DNA of 64,000 nt from Labia minor (GCA_963082975.1 OY720344.1:79534053-79598052); one strand, 5' to 3'; counted from the stretch's first letter, positions 32,439 through 43,914 are shown. A program made the numbers and translations. The notes: a model not told the origin generated them from the letters alone.

Positions 32439-34278
32439 GTTTTCTTGAAACAAGAATCTCAATATCTGGCTTAATATTGGAAACTTTTAATCTAAGATCC
32501 GGCTCTACATTTAATTTGTTTCTATATTTAGACTTAATATAAAATAGTACCGAAAAAGCTTGTTCGCATAAATATGTTGTGCAGAATGGAATCAAGTGTT
32601 GAAGTGCTTTATTTGCAAGCGCAGGATAATCTGACCTGAGAAGTAACCAAAAGTTGCTCAATTCAGTTTTGTTAAATTTTAGTTTATAAGTTGTATCACA
32701 TGATAATTCCACGAGAATATCTTGTTCAGGTGCAGATAAATGTTTAGTATTTGTAATTTCCATATTAAATGGATCTCTGATCCAGTTATTGCAAGGATCA
32801 GGAGTAGAAAAATACTTCCTGAAGTTGCTTTTCAAAGTAATTAAATGTTCAACAAATAATTGACGCGTTTGATTAAGCAATTTTTCACTGGAGCTTTCTA
32901 TGAAATCATTGAGAGTTGGAAAAGACTCATATACACCGTTCTGGATGCGTTTCGACCACAAGTCGATTTTTTTAATCATTGCTTCTATTTTATCTTCAAC
33001 TTTAAATATATTTACAACAGTACCTTGCAGGCTCAAATTAAGTTCGTTCAATTTTGTAAAAATATCAGTCAAGTAAGCCACCTTAGCTAACCAGATAAAA
33101 TCATTGAAACATTCGGTCAGTTCAAAATGCGCATCTATTAAAAACAATCGTATTTCATCTCGAAGCTCAAAAAGGCGAATGAGTACTTTCCCGCGGGACA
33201 ACCAACGTACATCTGTATGTAATAATAAATGTGTATGTTGACTACCCATTTCCTCACACAAAATTTTAAAAACTCTGGAATTAAGTGGACGAGCCTTAAT
33301 GAAATTGACAATTTTAACTACTTCGTCTAATGTTCTTTTCAAATCTGGTGACATATTTTTGGCTGCTAATGATTCTCTGTGAATGCAGCAATGATTCCAA
33401 ACAACCTGAGGCGCAACATTTTTAATAAGAGCAATCAATCCAGTTCTTGTACCTGACATTGCACGAGCACCATCAGTGCAAATTCCAACACATTTTGCCC
33501 ACTCTATTTCATTTTCGGTTATAAAATTATTCAAACTGTTAAATATGTCATTAGCTGTCGTTCGTGAAGGTAGTGAATCACAAAACAATACATCTTCTTG
33601 TATTTGATTTTCAAACTCATATCTAATGAAAGCTAACAAATTGGCATTATTAGTGACATCAGTACTTTCATCCAATTGTAATGAGTAATAGTGACTTTTG
33701 CGCACTCTCGATATTAATTCTTCTTTTATATTACATGACATGTCTTCAATCCTATTCTTAACCGTATCATTTGATAATGAAATCAAATTTATATCGTTTG
33801 CTGCTTTAGTTCCTAACATTATATTTGTAATTACTTTTGTAGCAGGAAGAATTAATTGCTCTGCTATATTATGCGGCTTTCCTGCTTTAGCAATAAGTAG
33901 AGCTACTTCATATGATGCCATTACTGCTTTCTTACTCATACCACCAGATCCCGTCTTTACCATCAATTTCTGACTTGAATTAAGTTCTTCTTTTTTCATT
34001 TTAAAAAATTCGATAGACTTACTAACATGCTCGCTGTGCTTTGTTTGCAAATGACGTCTGAGATTAGCAGGTTTCATACTTTCATTGGATAAACTTTCCT
34101 GACATAGAACGCAGACTGGTCTTTCCACATCATTGTTGCAAATATAAGTAAATCCAAATGATAAATAATCATCCGAATATTTTCTAGTTTTGCGTTTCTT
34201 GGTAGAGTTTGCTGTTGATGCCTCATCATCTGATTCTTTCCGTTTCTGTGTTGAACCAGTTTGTAGCCAACGATCCAT
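32419..34278 (-). CDS. hAT family transposase, copy 2, intact
   Basis: 619 residues, identical in translation to the product of 22407-24266: BED zinc finger (C56, C59, H76, H81), catalytic candidates D203, D269 and E572, C-terminal dimerisation region. Identical protein sequence in two separate insertions means both copies derive from the same source very recently. It may act in trans on both copies and on short elements with similar ends such as 62070-62342 (an inference from the shared end sequence). Confidence 0.97.
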   Translation of the reverse strand: MDRWLQTGSTQKRKESDDEASTANSTKKRKTRKYSDDYLSFGFTYICNNDVERPVCVLCQESLSNESMKPANLRRHLQTKHSEHVSKSIEFFKMKKEELNSSQKLMVKTGSGGMSKKAVMASYEVALLIAKAGKPHNIAEQLILPATKVITNIMLGTKAANDINLISLSNDTVKNRIEDMSCNIKEELISRVRKSHYYSLQLDESTDVTNNANLLAFIRYEFENQIQEDVLFCDSLPSRTTANDIFNSLNNFITENEIEWAKCVGICTDGARAMSGTRTGLIALIKNVAPQVVWNHCCIHRESLAAKNMSPDLKRTLDEVVKIVNFIKARPLNSRVFKILCEEMGSQHTHLLLHTDVRWLSRGKVLIRLFELRDEIRLFLIDAHFELTECFNDFIWLAKVAYLTDIFTKLNELNLSLQGTVVNIFKVEDKIEAMIKKIDLWSKRIQNGVYESFPTLNDFIESSSEKLLNQTRQLFVEHLITLKSNFRKYFSTPDPCNNWIRDPFNMEITNTKHLSAPEQDILVELSCDTTYKLKFNKTELSNFWLLLRSDYPALANKALQHLIPFCTTYLCEQAFSVLFYIKSKYRNKLNVEPDLRLKVSNIKPDIEILVSRKQLHTSH

Positions 34279-35359
34279 TTTATGGAGTAATTTATTAACA
34301 TTGAACTACAATAATATAAATATAATATAAATATAATATAAATATAACGAATTATTATTTACTAGCTATGTTTTAATATGATTTTAAATGAATGTTTTAA
34401 TATCATTTTAAATGAATGTTTTAAATCATTTTAATAAATGTTTTAAATCATTTTAAATAAATGATTTAATATCATTTTAAATGAATATTAATTTATATAA
34501 TAAATATATTTCGTAATTTGATTCTAAAATATTATTAATTTCGTAATTTGATTCTAAAATATTATTAATTTCGTAATTTGATTCTAAAATATTATTAAAA
34601 TAAATATTTTTTATTCATAAAACTAACTTATACTTACTCTCAAAAACAGCCTTTCTGGGAAATTGCAAAATGTGTTTAGTGTTTTTATAAAATAATGATC
34701 ATGCAAATTACACTAAAAATTAAAAAAAATTATTAGCTATAATAAACTATTATTAGCTATAATTTAATTATAATTAATTAAATTAATAAAAATAATTTAA
34801 AGATACAACTCGTTGAGAAATGAACTTATAATTAACATTAATAAAAATAATTTAAAGATACAACTCGTTGAGAAATGAACTTATAATTAACATTTGCTTT
34901 AAAACTGTTTAAAACCCCAGAGTGGACGCTGACAATTTGGGTTTTTCCGGGTAAGACTGTCCCCTCCCCTGGTTTTCCCCAATAACAAAGTGAAAGAAAA
35001 TTCCCTTATATGCCTCCCCTTCCGAGCCCCTAAGAGGGGTTATTTTAAAGGAACAATCGAAAAATGATTTTAAATGAATGAATGGATGAAAATTCAAATT
35101 TTATATATAGTTTTTTATATATGTTTATTTATTCACAAAAAATTAATTGACATAATTATCAATTTAATAAAATAAAATAGTATTATTAATAGTATTAAAT
35201 TATAGCCGTAATTCTCTAGGAGGATATAGTTACACAATGAACTTTAAATATTTATATATGTATATATTTTTACGATGATTTTTTTCCGAGGACCGCGGAC
35301 CCCCAGTAAAGGCTTCGCGGACCCCCAGGGGTCCGCGGACCACAGTTTAAGAACCACTG

Positions 35360-35545
35360 GTGTAAAGCAAATACAGCTAGAGCGCTCCCCTGCAGTACCC
35401 CAGCCCAGATATGTTTTAATGCAGAGTATGCATCATGTTGATGGACTCTGAAGAATCTGTCTGATATATAAGACTCTAATATTTCGGCGTACTTTGCTGG
35501 GATCACTTTATATAGTTTGAATTTCAGCCCTTCGTGCCAAACTCT
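35360..35545 (-). pseudogene. Jockey-clade LINE reverse transcriptase, 5' portion
   Basis: Minus strand. Reads VWHEGLKFKLYKVIPAKYAE then ILESYISDRFFRV and WAGVLQGS, which corresponds to the reverse transcriptase block before the catalytic FADD box (family consensus GVPQGS). A small deletion puts the following LYLLYTAD segment in another frame. The hAT copy 2 then interrupts it. Its upstream part is cut off by the MITE at 35.55 kb, so fingers, endonuclease and ORF1 are missing. Confidence 0.85.
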
Positions 35546-35775
35546 AAATTTTTTCAATTTGGTTCTAAAAAAAGGTAAAACGTTTTTGGGACTAGGCTCT
35601 TAAACATTTCCGATTTTCTAAATTTTTTCAATATGGTTCTAAAAAAAGGTAAACCGTTTTTGGGACCACTTTTTTCAATATGATAAACTTTTACACTTAT
35701 CTTTTTCTTTGTGTGCCGCCAAATTTTTAAACCGTTAAAAGTGTGCCGCTATAAAACAAAGGTTGAGAATTACTG
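35546..35775. mobile_element. hAT-type MITE, left end missing
   Basis: Related to the MITE at 12581-12884: shared CTCTTAAACATTTCCGA, TTTTTTCAATATGGTTCTAA, TTTTTAAACCGTTAAAAGTG and GTGCCGC blocks. The right end, read inward, is CAGTAATTCTCAACCTTTG. About 75 bp around TTCAATWTGGTTCTAAAAAA is duplicated in tandem. The left end is absent and the element abuts Jockey sequence, suggesting a deletion. The following octamer is GTGTAAAT. Confidence 0.65.
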
Positions 35776-35779
35776 GTGT

Positions 35780-37318
35780 AAATGCAAAACCATTCATACA
35801 TGCTTAAATGCGATTTTTTAGATTCAAAATATTAAAGTTAGTTTTTTTTATTATAATAGTAATATTCATTTTCAATGTATTCCCATCGCTCGGAAAGTAA
35901 AAATAGTTTCATTTTCTAAAATATGAAAAAAAAAAAAATTTAAATATGTATTCATTAACTGTCGCTCATTTATAATGCAACAGCTGTCATCTATTTTGAA
36001 TTCAGTGAATGGATGAAATCTCATTTAGAAATTAATTTCACAAATGAATTTCATTGAATATTATATCTATCACGTTGACAATCCCATCTCGACGCTCGAG
36101 TCCTCTTTCACCCCTGATTTGCATACCACCTTTTCTCTCTATTATCATTATTCTCGGGGAGATTGAATTTCAAATCGAAGAATTCACATCTAATTAACAA
36201 TGGTCATACCATCTATAAAGTGTAATAGACTATTAATTATTTACTATGCTTTGTCTTTTGTCTATTGAACAAATCCTATTATTATTAACATAATTTCTCT
36301 AAGATGCTTGTAGATGACTGATTATTGTTTCTATGAAATTTGAGAATGTAAAGGATTATCAAATAAGATTTGGAAATCCTATTCTCATTAAATTTACACA
36401 TTATAAATAAAATCAAGTGTTTTTCATGACTAACAAAATTAAAAATTATAAGATTCGTAATTTATTATAATATAATTCACTAGAAAATTAAAATTAAATT
36501 AAAAAATAATTATTAAGCAAATATACTATTGAAGAAATATTATCTGTTAGAGGCATTTTTGAGAAAATTTCAAAAAAATCTCCTCAGACTTTCTATTGAC
36601 CAACATGAATGTGAACTTCTTGTAATATCCCACATTTCCACCATTAAATATAAAATTTAAATTGCATTTATTTTTTATGTTTATGTCAGCAACCAAAATA
36701 TTTATTATTGAATTTAAAAATATATCAAAATTATGATAGAATGATTTAGATTTGACGTCATTGTATAGAATAGCAGAGTCTTATATTAAGAATAAGATGC
36801 AAAGCTCTTTTTATGGTCTTTTACTAAATTACTTAAATTTATTCATAAACGAATTCGGTAATAAAATTTTGTTTACTTATATTCAGGTTAGCTATAATTT
36901 TGCATATCCTGAGCAAATTTTTCACAGACGAGTTCTGATATGCATTTTATTACTAGAGTACTTTTTATACCTTCTTTTACCTTCATTATTATATCATCCG
37001 ATAGGCTGGAAATGAGAGATAAGAGTATATATATTTATTATCATTATCCCTTCAAAGGAGAAAACATGAACATAATTTTTAACGACACTTTTGGAATATG
37101 CACCCCAGTGTAGCCACTTGATTCCTAAATGAATAAGAGTATTTGACAATTCATTTCGTTCAGCCAATAAAAGAAAGCTAATCAATCTAGTCAGGGGACA
37201 ACAATTTTTGTTCACTAAAACAAATATTTCCATTGAAATACCGAATTCGAATTTAGGAATAATAATAATAATATAATTCATTTATTACTTTCAATTTGAA
37301 ATTAATATATATATATAT
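35780..37318. other. AT-rich stretch, no supported gene
   Basis: Contains a small GC-richer patch at about 36080-36130 and ORFs of 87 and 95 aa (36752-37015 plus, 36994-37281 minus) with no recognisable family features. An (AT)n run lies at 37303-37321. Confidence 0.5.
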
Positions 37319-37321
37319 ATA

Positions 37322-37915
37322 CTAGGTTTATAAACTGAGCGGTTTTTTGTGAAAATGAAACACTGATTTTAAATTGGAAAACATTAATTTTTTGTTTTCA
37401 TTTGAAGAAAAGTCGTTCGAATGCTTGTCCAGGCTATGGTGATCATGCTTTATTAGAAACAACATTCAAAAGATGGTTCAGAAATAATGATTTTAATATA
37501 AGAAATGAATAACGTGGAAGACCATCAAAAATGTTTGAAGACGCTGAATCGTAAGCAATATTGGATAAAAATGATACTTTGATACAAAAGCAAATGTTAT
37601 GTTGCACAACAAACAATTTCTGAACATTTAAAAGCTATGGTTAAAGATCCAAAAGTGTGGAAAATGTGTGTCACATAAGTTAAACGAAACACAAATGGAA
37701 AATCGAAAAAAACACTGGTGAAACTTTGCTTCAAAGACACAAAAGAAAATCAGTTTTGCATAGAATTGTTACTGGCAATGAAATATGGATTTATTTTAAA
37801 AATATAAACGTAAAAATTATGAGTTAATTCGAGACAATCATCAATATCGACTGTAAACCAGATTGATTCGGCAAGGATTGGTTGGACCAGATATTAGTTT
37901 CTAAAACCTGGTGAA
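37322..37915 (+). pseudogene. Mariner transposase relic (mauritiana-like)
   Basis: Frame-hopping plus-strand translation follows a mariner transposase from the helix-turn-helix region (YGDHALLETTFKRWFRNNDF, then RGRPSKMFEDAES) through TQQTISEHLKAM-like and KLNE pieces to LHRIVTGNEIWIYFKN, where the family has HRIVTGDEKWI; the catalytic Asp has become Asn. It breaks off near GPDISF, before the HDNARPH motif, and has many stops and frameshifts. The left end may be near CTAGGTTTATAAACTGAGCG. The right inverted repeat is missing. Confidence 0.8.
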
Positions 37916-38185
37916 GCAGAGTTAAAACTCACACCCTCGTACACATTATGCGTCATATCATCTGTTTGTATAGGTGATGACTATCGTTCCCCAATTCCTT
38001 TCCAACACCAAAAGGGATAGTTTTCGAAATATAGAAAACGCATTTCCATCTAAAATATCATGCGTAATATAACCCCAAAATTCAACAGAATACTTAATTT
38101 CATTGATTTAAGAGGTGTTCTCCACATCATCAGTAAAATACAGATGTGAAATTTAATGTTGACAACATCTTATATAATTCTATCT
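37916..38185. other. Unassigned sequence after the mariner relic
   Basis: Moderately complex; possibly further decayed transposon sequence. Nothing identifiable. Confidence 0.35.
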
Positions 38186-38187
38186 TA

Positions 38188-38681
38188 AGCCGCCTCCACA
38201 CATGTGGTGTTTGTCAAATAACGAATATTTACCAAATACCGAGACCAAGTTTAGGTGCTTGTATTGGAGTTCGCCAAATAACTAACATAGGGATAGAGAC
38301 ATTCGTGAAATGCAGAATGTACGCTAACCACCAAACGTGCACCGAAAATTCTCATTCATCTTGTGCTCGCCAAACTGTGATATATGTTGCGTATTGCTAA
38401 TTAACTTATATTAATAAATAAATTCAGTACAATTCATATTAAATATATTTATTATTATTAATTATTTCTTAAATTAATTGCTTATACCTAACCTAATTTG
38501 TACAAGCACTACCGAATATTGTCAAATATTCGTCTTGTGCTCGCTATAATAGCGAACTAGCGAGCACCCGAATGTTTGTGATCGGCATATACCAAGCGCA
38601 GGACAAGCAACCCATCCACACCATAGATGTTTCCCAAATGTTTTGCTTGATATTTGGCAAACTCCGCATGTCTCAAGCCGA
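38188..38681. mobile_element. Candidate MITE, about 0.5 kb
   Basis: The left end AAGCCGCCTCCACACATGTG followed by GTGTTTGTCAAATAACGAA resembles the inverse of the right end, which reads inward as GTCGGCTTGAGACATGCGGA then GTTTGCCAAATAT. The inverted ends are imperfect, about 45 bp. Possible TTA-like flanks would fit PIF/Harbinger, but this is weak. The 84-aa ORF in it is not recognised. Confidence 0.45.
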
Positions 38682-38689
38682 CTTTATAA

Positions 38690-39114
38690 TATAATACATA
38701 TTTGTATTAAATACTTTTTATTCATTGTTCAATGATAGTGACAAGAAACATTAAATTTTAACATAAATGTTTATCTATTTAACAAAATCGACCTCTTGAA
38801 TTTAAAATTTAAGTCTTATACAATAGAGCTTAGATAATTAATGTGAAAAGTATTAAATCAAGGAATATTAAAATAACAAAAGATTACAAAAGGCCACAGA
38901 ATGAAAGTATGTCTCCATTGTGTTATTCTCTATACATTTGGTAGATTTTGCTACGCTAACTTAATAAAAGAGAAAGAATAAAATACTTTTTTGCGTCCTT
39001 CAGAATCTCAATCTATTTTTGTCAGCATTTTATAAATATATCTAATCTAATCTATCTAATCTCATTATACGAATTGTTACTGTACATATATTTATATATT
39101 TTTTATTTATATAT

Positions 39115-39150
<36 letters not shown>

Positions 39151-39290
39151 GGTCCCAAAACTATATACAAAATTCACTGAAGCCGGAAGAAATCTATTTG
39201 TCGCTGCCCCAAGTCAACTTACTTAAAATAGTTTGTTCTTAATAAGTCAACATTTTGTAATGAAAACTTTTCAATAATTCAAGTCGCTTA
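38690..39290. other. AT-rich DNA with CT/AT microsatellite
   Basis: Contains a (CT)n run followed by (AT)n at about 39113-39152. No gene. Confidence 0.55.
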
Positions 39291-39296
39291 TTAATA

Positions 39297-40113
39297 CAGT
39301 AAAAGTCCTATAATCCGGCACGTTCGGGACCAGCTCGGTGCCGGACTACCGGAAATTCCGGATTATCGGGCGGTAATTATAAGAACAATTAGATTAATAA
39401 TTATACTAAAAATATAGTATGCAAATACATACCACAAAGTTTATTTTACATTTCATATAATGTATGTACCGTACTGTAAAAAATATTACACTTTGATTTA
39501 TAAAAGTCACGAATGTCTTTTTGTTTTCTTGACTTTTGGCGTTTAGTATAAAATTTATTTCTAATGATATGGTAATCAATAATTTCTGAAGCACTGTAGC
39601 TAGTCACAGTCGGCATTTAACAGGCCTTGAATAAAAGACCTTCTAGAAAAGCATTTAAAATTTTGAATAACCCCTTGGTCCATGGGTTGAATCCAAGATT
39701 TTATGTTAAGTGGGAGCAGAGTAGCAACAATATTCCCAGAAACTAACTCATCTACTGGCAGGTGGGCTTTGCAATTGTCCAAAAGAAGGATGGCTTTAGT
39801 TTCTTCTGGTAGACCAAGGCTTTTGAAGGATTCCTTGACCTCAGGCACAAAGTGGTGAAAAACACAGTCTTTAAAGAGGACGCAGTCACCCACGCATTTG
39901 ATTGAGCATCGTATTGGACAGGCAAATGTGCATTCTTAAAAGCCCTGGGTTTTGAAAATTTACCTATCACAAAAGGGGAATAGCTCTCGAGCGTTTTTAT
40001 TTGCTTTAAAGACACACTTTTGGAGAAAACCAAAATTTTTACAATTTTCCGGAGCGATGCCGGACTATCGGGCATTCCGGACTGTTGGATGCCGGACTAA
40101 TGGACTTTTACTG
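39297..40113 (-). mobile_element. Tigger/pogo-type DNA transposon, 817 bp, deleted
   Basis: The ends are CAGTAAAAGTCCTATAATCC on the left and, read inward from the right, CAGTAAAAGTCCATTAGTCC, both followed by GGC and CCGGA words, and flanked by TA on each side (39295-39296, 40114-40115). This combination identifies the pogo/Tigger branch of Tc1/mariner. The interior contains only part of the DDE domain on the minus strand. Confidence 0.9.
39600..40075 (-). pseudogene. Tigger-like transposase, partial DDE domain, frameshifted
   Basis: Two overlapping minus-strand frames together follow the Tigger/Jerky DDE domain. The upstream frame gives [16 protein letters not shown] and [13 protein letters not shown]. 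The downstream frame (39600-39893) gives [16 protein letters not shown], the catalytic-site motif LLLDNCKAH, then [20 protein letters not shown]. One frameshift near 39880 joins them. The CENP-B-type DNA-binding half and the first catalytic Asp are absent, as is everything after the QPMDQGVI block. Not functional. Confidence 0.85.
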
Positions 40114-40115
40114 TA

Positions 40116-41045
40116 TTACTTTAGAAACATAATATTAAGCTAGAATATTTAATTACAAATAATTTTAAAAATTTCATCTAAATAATTTGTATTTTTGTTT
40201 TTGTAAAATTTTAACCATAAATTAATGTTTTAGACAATTTTTAATGTATATACGTATATTTATATGGGGATATTTAAAAAAAAATTAAAATTAAAAAAAT
40301 ATTTATATAATATACACGGTATTAGTTTCTCAATAAATCTATAAATTCGCAACTAAAAAATGATGTAAAATTACATAAATGATATAATAATATATTTCTA
40401 TAATAAATATTCGAATTATAGGATAATATTGATAATTTTTTCTACTTTTACTCAATAATTAAATTAGATTAAAGTACAAATAAAAATACTACTAATATAT
40501 AATTTAAAATCAGTCATTATTCCAAACTTTCTAAATTGTAAATTCTTTGTTGTATATTTCCTCTGATATATCAAATGGTAAATAAGATTAGAGAAAACTC
40601 TATTACAACAAATTGGAACTAATTATCATATAAATTAGTTAGAAAACAAACAGAAAATTATGTTTATAGAAGGAAAAGTAAATAGTTAATATTAATGAGA
40701 AAATAAATGTAACAGTTTAAGAAAGTGTGAAGTTTTATGGGAAAAAAAACATACCACGAAAGAAAAAGTTTTTATTTTTTTTAAAAAATAAGTTTAGGAA
40801 GAATTATTTAATATAGTATACGTATAAAGAACTCTATTTATATCTTATATAAATAGAATTTATAAAAAAATTTATTTATTTTTATTAATATTTGTTTATT
40901 AATTTTTAGAATTAGAATTAATTTTATGCAAAATCTTAGTAGGAAGTTGATGTAAAATATGTAAATTTATTTTTCTAATGAAATTAGAAATAAACTATTT
41001 TCAATTTTAATTAATAATATAATAACTACTTAAAATAAATTATCA
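40116..41045. other. AT-rich stretch without recognised features
   Basis: Simple A/T DNA throughout. No ORF or element boundary that I can support. Confidence 0.55.
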
Positions 41046-41049
41046 TCAA

Positions 41050-41260
41050 TCTCTTAATGGTTTCAATGAATTCGAAGGTTCTTAATCGCACCATCCATAT
41101 TTCATCAGCCATCCCTTGAGCCACTTCCACCCAACTCCCATTCATTCCAAACTCCCTAACGTTTGACCACTGCCTTCAACTGTTTTTAGAAATTTTCAAT
41201 ATGTTGATATTTATACCTCATTGGACTTTGGTTTTGTAATTTTTAGCCTATGGAGAGCAA
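41050..41260 (-). repeat. Degraded LINE-tail family member
   Basis: TTCGAAGGTTCTTAATCGCA, CATCCATATTTCATCAGCCA and CCACCCAACTCCCATT follow the order of the 5.2-kb LINE relic in the same orientation. No open frame remains. Confidence 0.4.
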
Positions 41261-41633
41261 TACGAAGGTTATATATAAATAAACATACGATATATGTATA
41301 TTATTAATATATATGGATCCCGTTGACAGCTAATCCATTAAATATTTTCTAATTAGCATGTTCATGATTTTTAAGTTAAGATTTTATAAATCATAAGGGA
41401 CTCTTGGCTTCGATCTTTCACTTATAAGATACACACACATAATCAATGTTTCAAGTTATGAAAAAGCAAAAACTTCAGATGACATATACTTTAACTAACT
41501 TAATGTATTTTTATAAGAAGAAATAAATAAATTCATTAGGAAATAACCCGAATATTTATATTACCATCATTATAAGCACAACCTGAATTATTTCTATAAA
41601 TATTTTTATTTAATCTATATTTTCATTGATCAA
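41261..41633. other. AT-rich DNA, no gene
   Basis: Nothing recognised. Confidence 0.5.
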
Positions 41634-41635
41634 TT

Positions 41636-42186
41636 TTTACCGACCGATGATAGTAAGGGAGGTATTGATTTCACACCATGAATTCATTCATTCAAATGAG
41701 ATTTTTAGCATGATGTCTGTCCGTACGTCTGTCCGTCTGTATAGATCAACAGATTTTGATAAAATTTGGTAAATTTACTTAATGCATCAGTGGGATGAAT
41801 TGATCAATTGGTGTATATCCGGAAACCGGAAGTGGTAGTATTACCGATCGACGATAGGAAGAGAAGGGTTATTTTCACACCAAATTTCACATGAGGAGAT
41901 TTTGTACATATCTCCACGAATCATGCACTTTGTATTGGTTTTATCCTCGTGAGTTTTTTCTTAATTTAAAAATATATGACGCCACCCAACCTTTCATGAG
42001 GTCACAGTCAGCGCCTTCTTATATATTATAAATAAAATAAAATTAAAAATATGTATGTTATATCCATATCTGATTTTTCTTGCATTACTAGATATATTAA
42101 AATTATTTGAAATTGTTTCTGTAACTGGAAATTAATTTATTTCAAACCGTCGATCGGTTCTGTGCCTTGGCACAAGTCAACTTATT
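41636..42186 (+). repeat. Family A dispersed repeat, internally deleted
   Basis: Head ACCGACCGATGATAGTAAGG, the GTCTGTCC tract, CCGGAAACCGGAAGTGG, a decayed version of the two TGACGTCA sites (ATGACGCCAC and ATGAGGTCAC) and tail AAACCGTCGATCGGTTC with CAAGTCAACTTATT. Compared with 26.1 kb it lacks part of the head. Confidence 0.78.
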
Positions 42187-42189
42187 ATA

Positions 42190-43170
42190 AATATATAATA
42201 TATATTATGTGTTTTTAAGGAAATTAATTTTTTTTATGATTCACACACATAATTTAATATAATAATAATGAGTTAGTAAATATTTAAGAATAGTTTTTTG
42301 AGTTATAAAAAGCAATTTTAAAAACATATTCTTAATATATATATATAATTATTTATACAAAAAGAATTTTAAATTAGCCCTTATTCTATAATCAAAAATA
42401 ATTCCTATAAATGTTATACAAATAACTGACTAAATCCCGGTAAATTACCATAATATAGCGTGTATTAACGAGTTGATTTAAAAAAAAAAATTAGCAATTA
42501 AAATATAATCGAGTATGGTTGAGCCATTAATGCAAATGAGACACGCAAAAAGGAATGGGAGAAAAAACAAAAAGAAGATAATAGAAGAAAAAACATTCTA
42601 TTTATAATTTAATCAAATGTCTTCAAATATTATATCTGAATTACTTTCAATAAGAAATTTGGAAAATAGAGAAAAATATTTATTAATAAAATGTAATTTT
42701 GAATTTATATTTGTTATAGTATATCTATTGTTAGAGTAAAATAAGGAATAATAATCCGGCTTGAATTTATTCATGGAAGAGATTAATTGGTTAGGAAATA
42801 AAAAAATATATGGTAATATATAGCAGAAGGATGAAAAGAAAAATTCACAATACAACAAAAGATTGGTGGTCTACAATTTCACTGAACATTTTTTTTCATA
42901 AATTAAATTAAAGGCTTACATGTATTAAATTACATAATTAATAACTTTTGACATCTTTTTATTTGTAAGAAGATCCCTATAATAAATTTTATAATATTGT
43001 GAATATAACAACTTGTATACCTTTATATTTGACAGTCTTTATTTACACATTTCAGGTAATAAATTTATTTTTTTCTTTACTTAACATAAATATACATAGA
43101 TTTTTTAACAACCACGAAAAATAGTTTAATCTAGAAATTTAGTTTCTGGAAATCATTAATATATTAACAT
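42190..43170. other. AT-rich stretch, no supported gene
   Basis: Holds an 81-aa minus ORF (42613-42858) of hydrophobic and Asn/Ile/Phe/Tyr-rich composition expected from A/T-rich DNA by chance. Confidence 0.5.
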
Positions 43171-43177
43171 TAGATAA

Positions 43178-43406
43178 AAATTTAAGTAAAAAGAAATATT
43201 TTTAAAAAACACACTTTACTTAAAATTGCACTAAAAAGTAAAAACTAAAATCACTGTAAAGTGTGTGCGCTCAAATTATAATAACACCGTAAAACCTTTG
43301 CTTCCACTATTGGGCGCACACACTTTACAGTGATTTTATTTTTTACTTTTTAGTGCAATTTTAAGTAAAGTGTGTTTTTTAAAAATATTTCTTTTTACTT
43401 AAATTT
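43178..43406. repeat. Near-perfect 93-bp inverted repeat (hairpin element)
   Basis: Arms at 43178-43270 and 43314-43406 pair along 93 bp with a single mismatch that I could find, around a 43-bp spacer. Arm words include ACACACTTTACTTAAAATTG and ATCACTGTAAAGTGTGTG; within the arm, CACTTTAC and GTAAAGTG repeat. It would extrude as a cruciform or transcribe into a long dsRNA hairpin. Most likely a foldback/MITE; a miRNA or siRNA source is possible. Confidence 0.9.
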
Positions 43407-43409
43407 ATT

Positions 43410-43912
43410 TTATACTTTTTAGTCGTACGTAAATAAAATGTAGTCGTTATTTTAAATATTTCTTATTAATAACATGTGTAACATTTTTTTAAAAGTGTGT
43501 TGAGCGTCTGTAGAACTGTTATCGCCATCTATGATTGAAATAGTGAACTATTCCATATTCCGTATATGAAAAAGTTTAGTTAATTAATTACCACTAACAG
43601 ATAAATAATTCAGTGAATTTTTCAATTGATTCGTGTATTATTAGCAGGAGCAAGCGCGTATGCAAAATTTCAAGTTTATTGAATGACGGGAAGTTGTTGA
43701 AATGCCGCGGACAAACAACACACGGACAACCTGACACTATGAGTTAAGCAAAGTGTGTTAAAAATCGAAAATAATTATAAAAATAAAATTATCTCTGAAT
43801 CTTATTATAGATCTCTAAACTGGAAACCAAAGTGCGGAATACGTGTGTTCAGTTAACTTTGTCTAAAAACTGAAAAACATTTCTTAATTCAACAAAAATC
43901 CAATAAATATTT
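43410..43912. other. Unassigned DNA
   Basis: Somewhat complex at 43490-43760 (including GCGCGTATGCAAAATTTCAA and CACGGACAACCTGACA, which recall family A/B style repeats), but no defined ends or ORF. Confidence 0.35.
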
Positions 43913-43914
43913 TT

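Larger units (their letters stand above)
32033..35359 (-). mobile_element. Complete hAT transposon, copy 2 (3327 bp)
   Basis: Same ends, leader arrays, transposase ORF and stop-codon hairpin as copy 1, in opposite orientation. The two occupy identical lengths with mirrored coordinates (positions sum to 56685), so there is no net indel between them. Target duplication GTGTAAAG at 32025-32032 and 35360-35367. The insertion lies in the codons of the conserved LYTAD motif of a Jockey reverse transcriptase. The two copies form a 3.3-kb inverted repeat with a 7.4-kb spacer. Confidence 0.97.

Noticed and set aside
32033..34278. Second hAT copy as a possible assembly artefact
   Set aside because: It has its own different 8-bp target duplication and different flanking sequence (a Jockey element), which an assembly duplication would not create.
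35270..35557. 95-aa ORF taken as a single protein
   Set aside because: Its last 30 residues come from the hAT end; only the first part is Jockey reverse transcriptase.
36752..37281. ORFs of 87 and 95 aa on opposite strands
   Set aside because: Composition typical of A/T-rich chance ORFs, no motif, no splice or promoter context.
39113..39152. CT/AT tract as a possible GAGA-type regulatory element
   Set aside because: A simple dinucleotide microsatellite with no promoter motifs around it.
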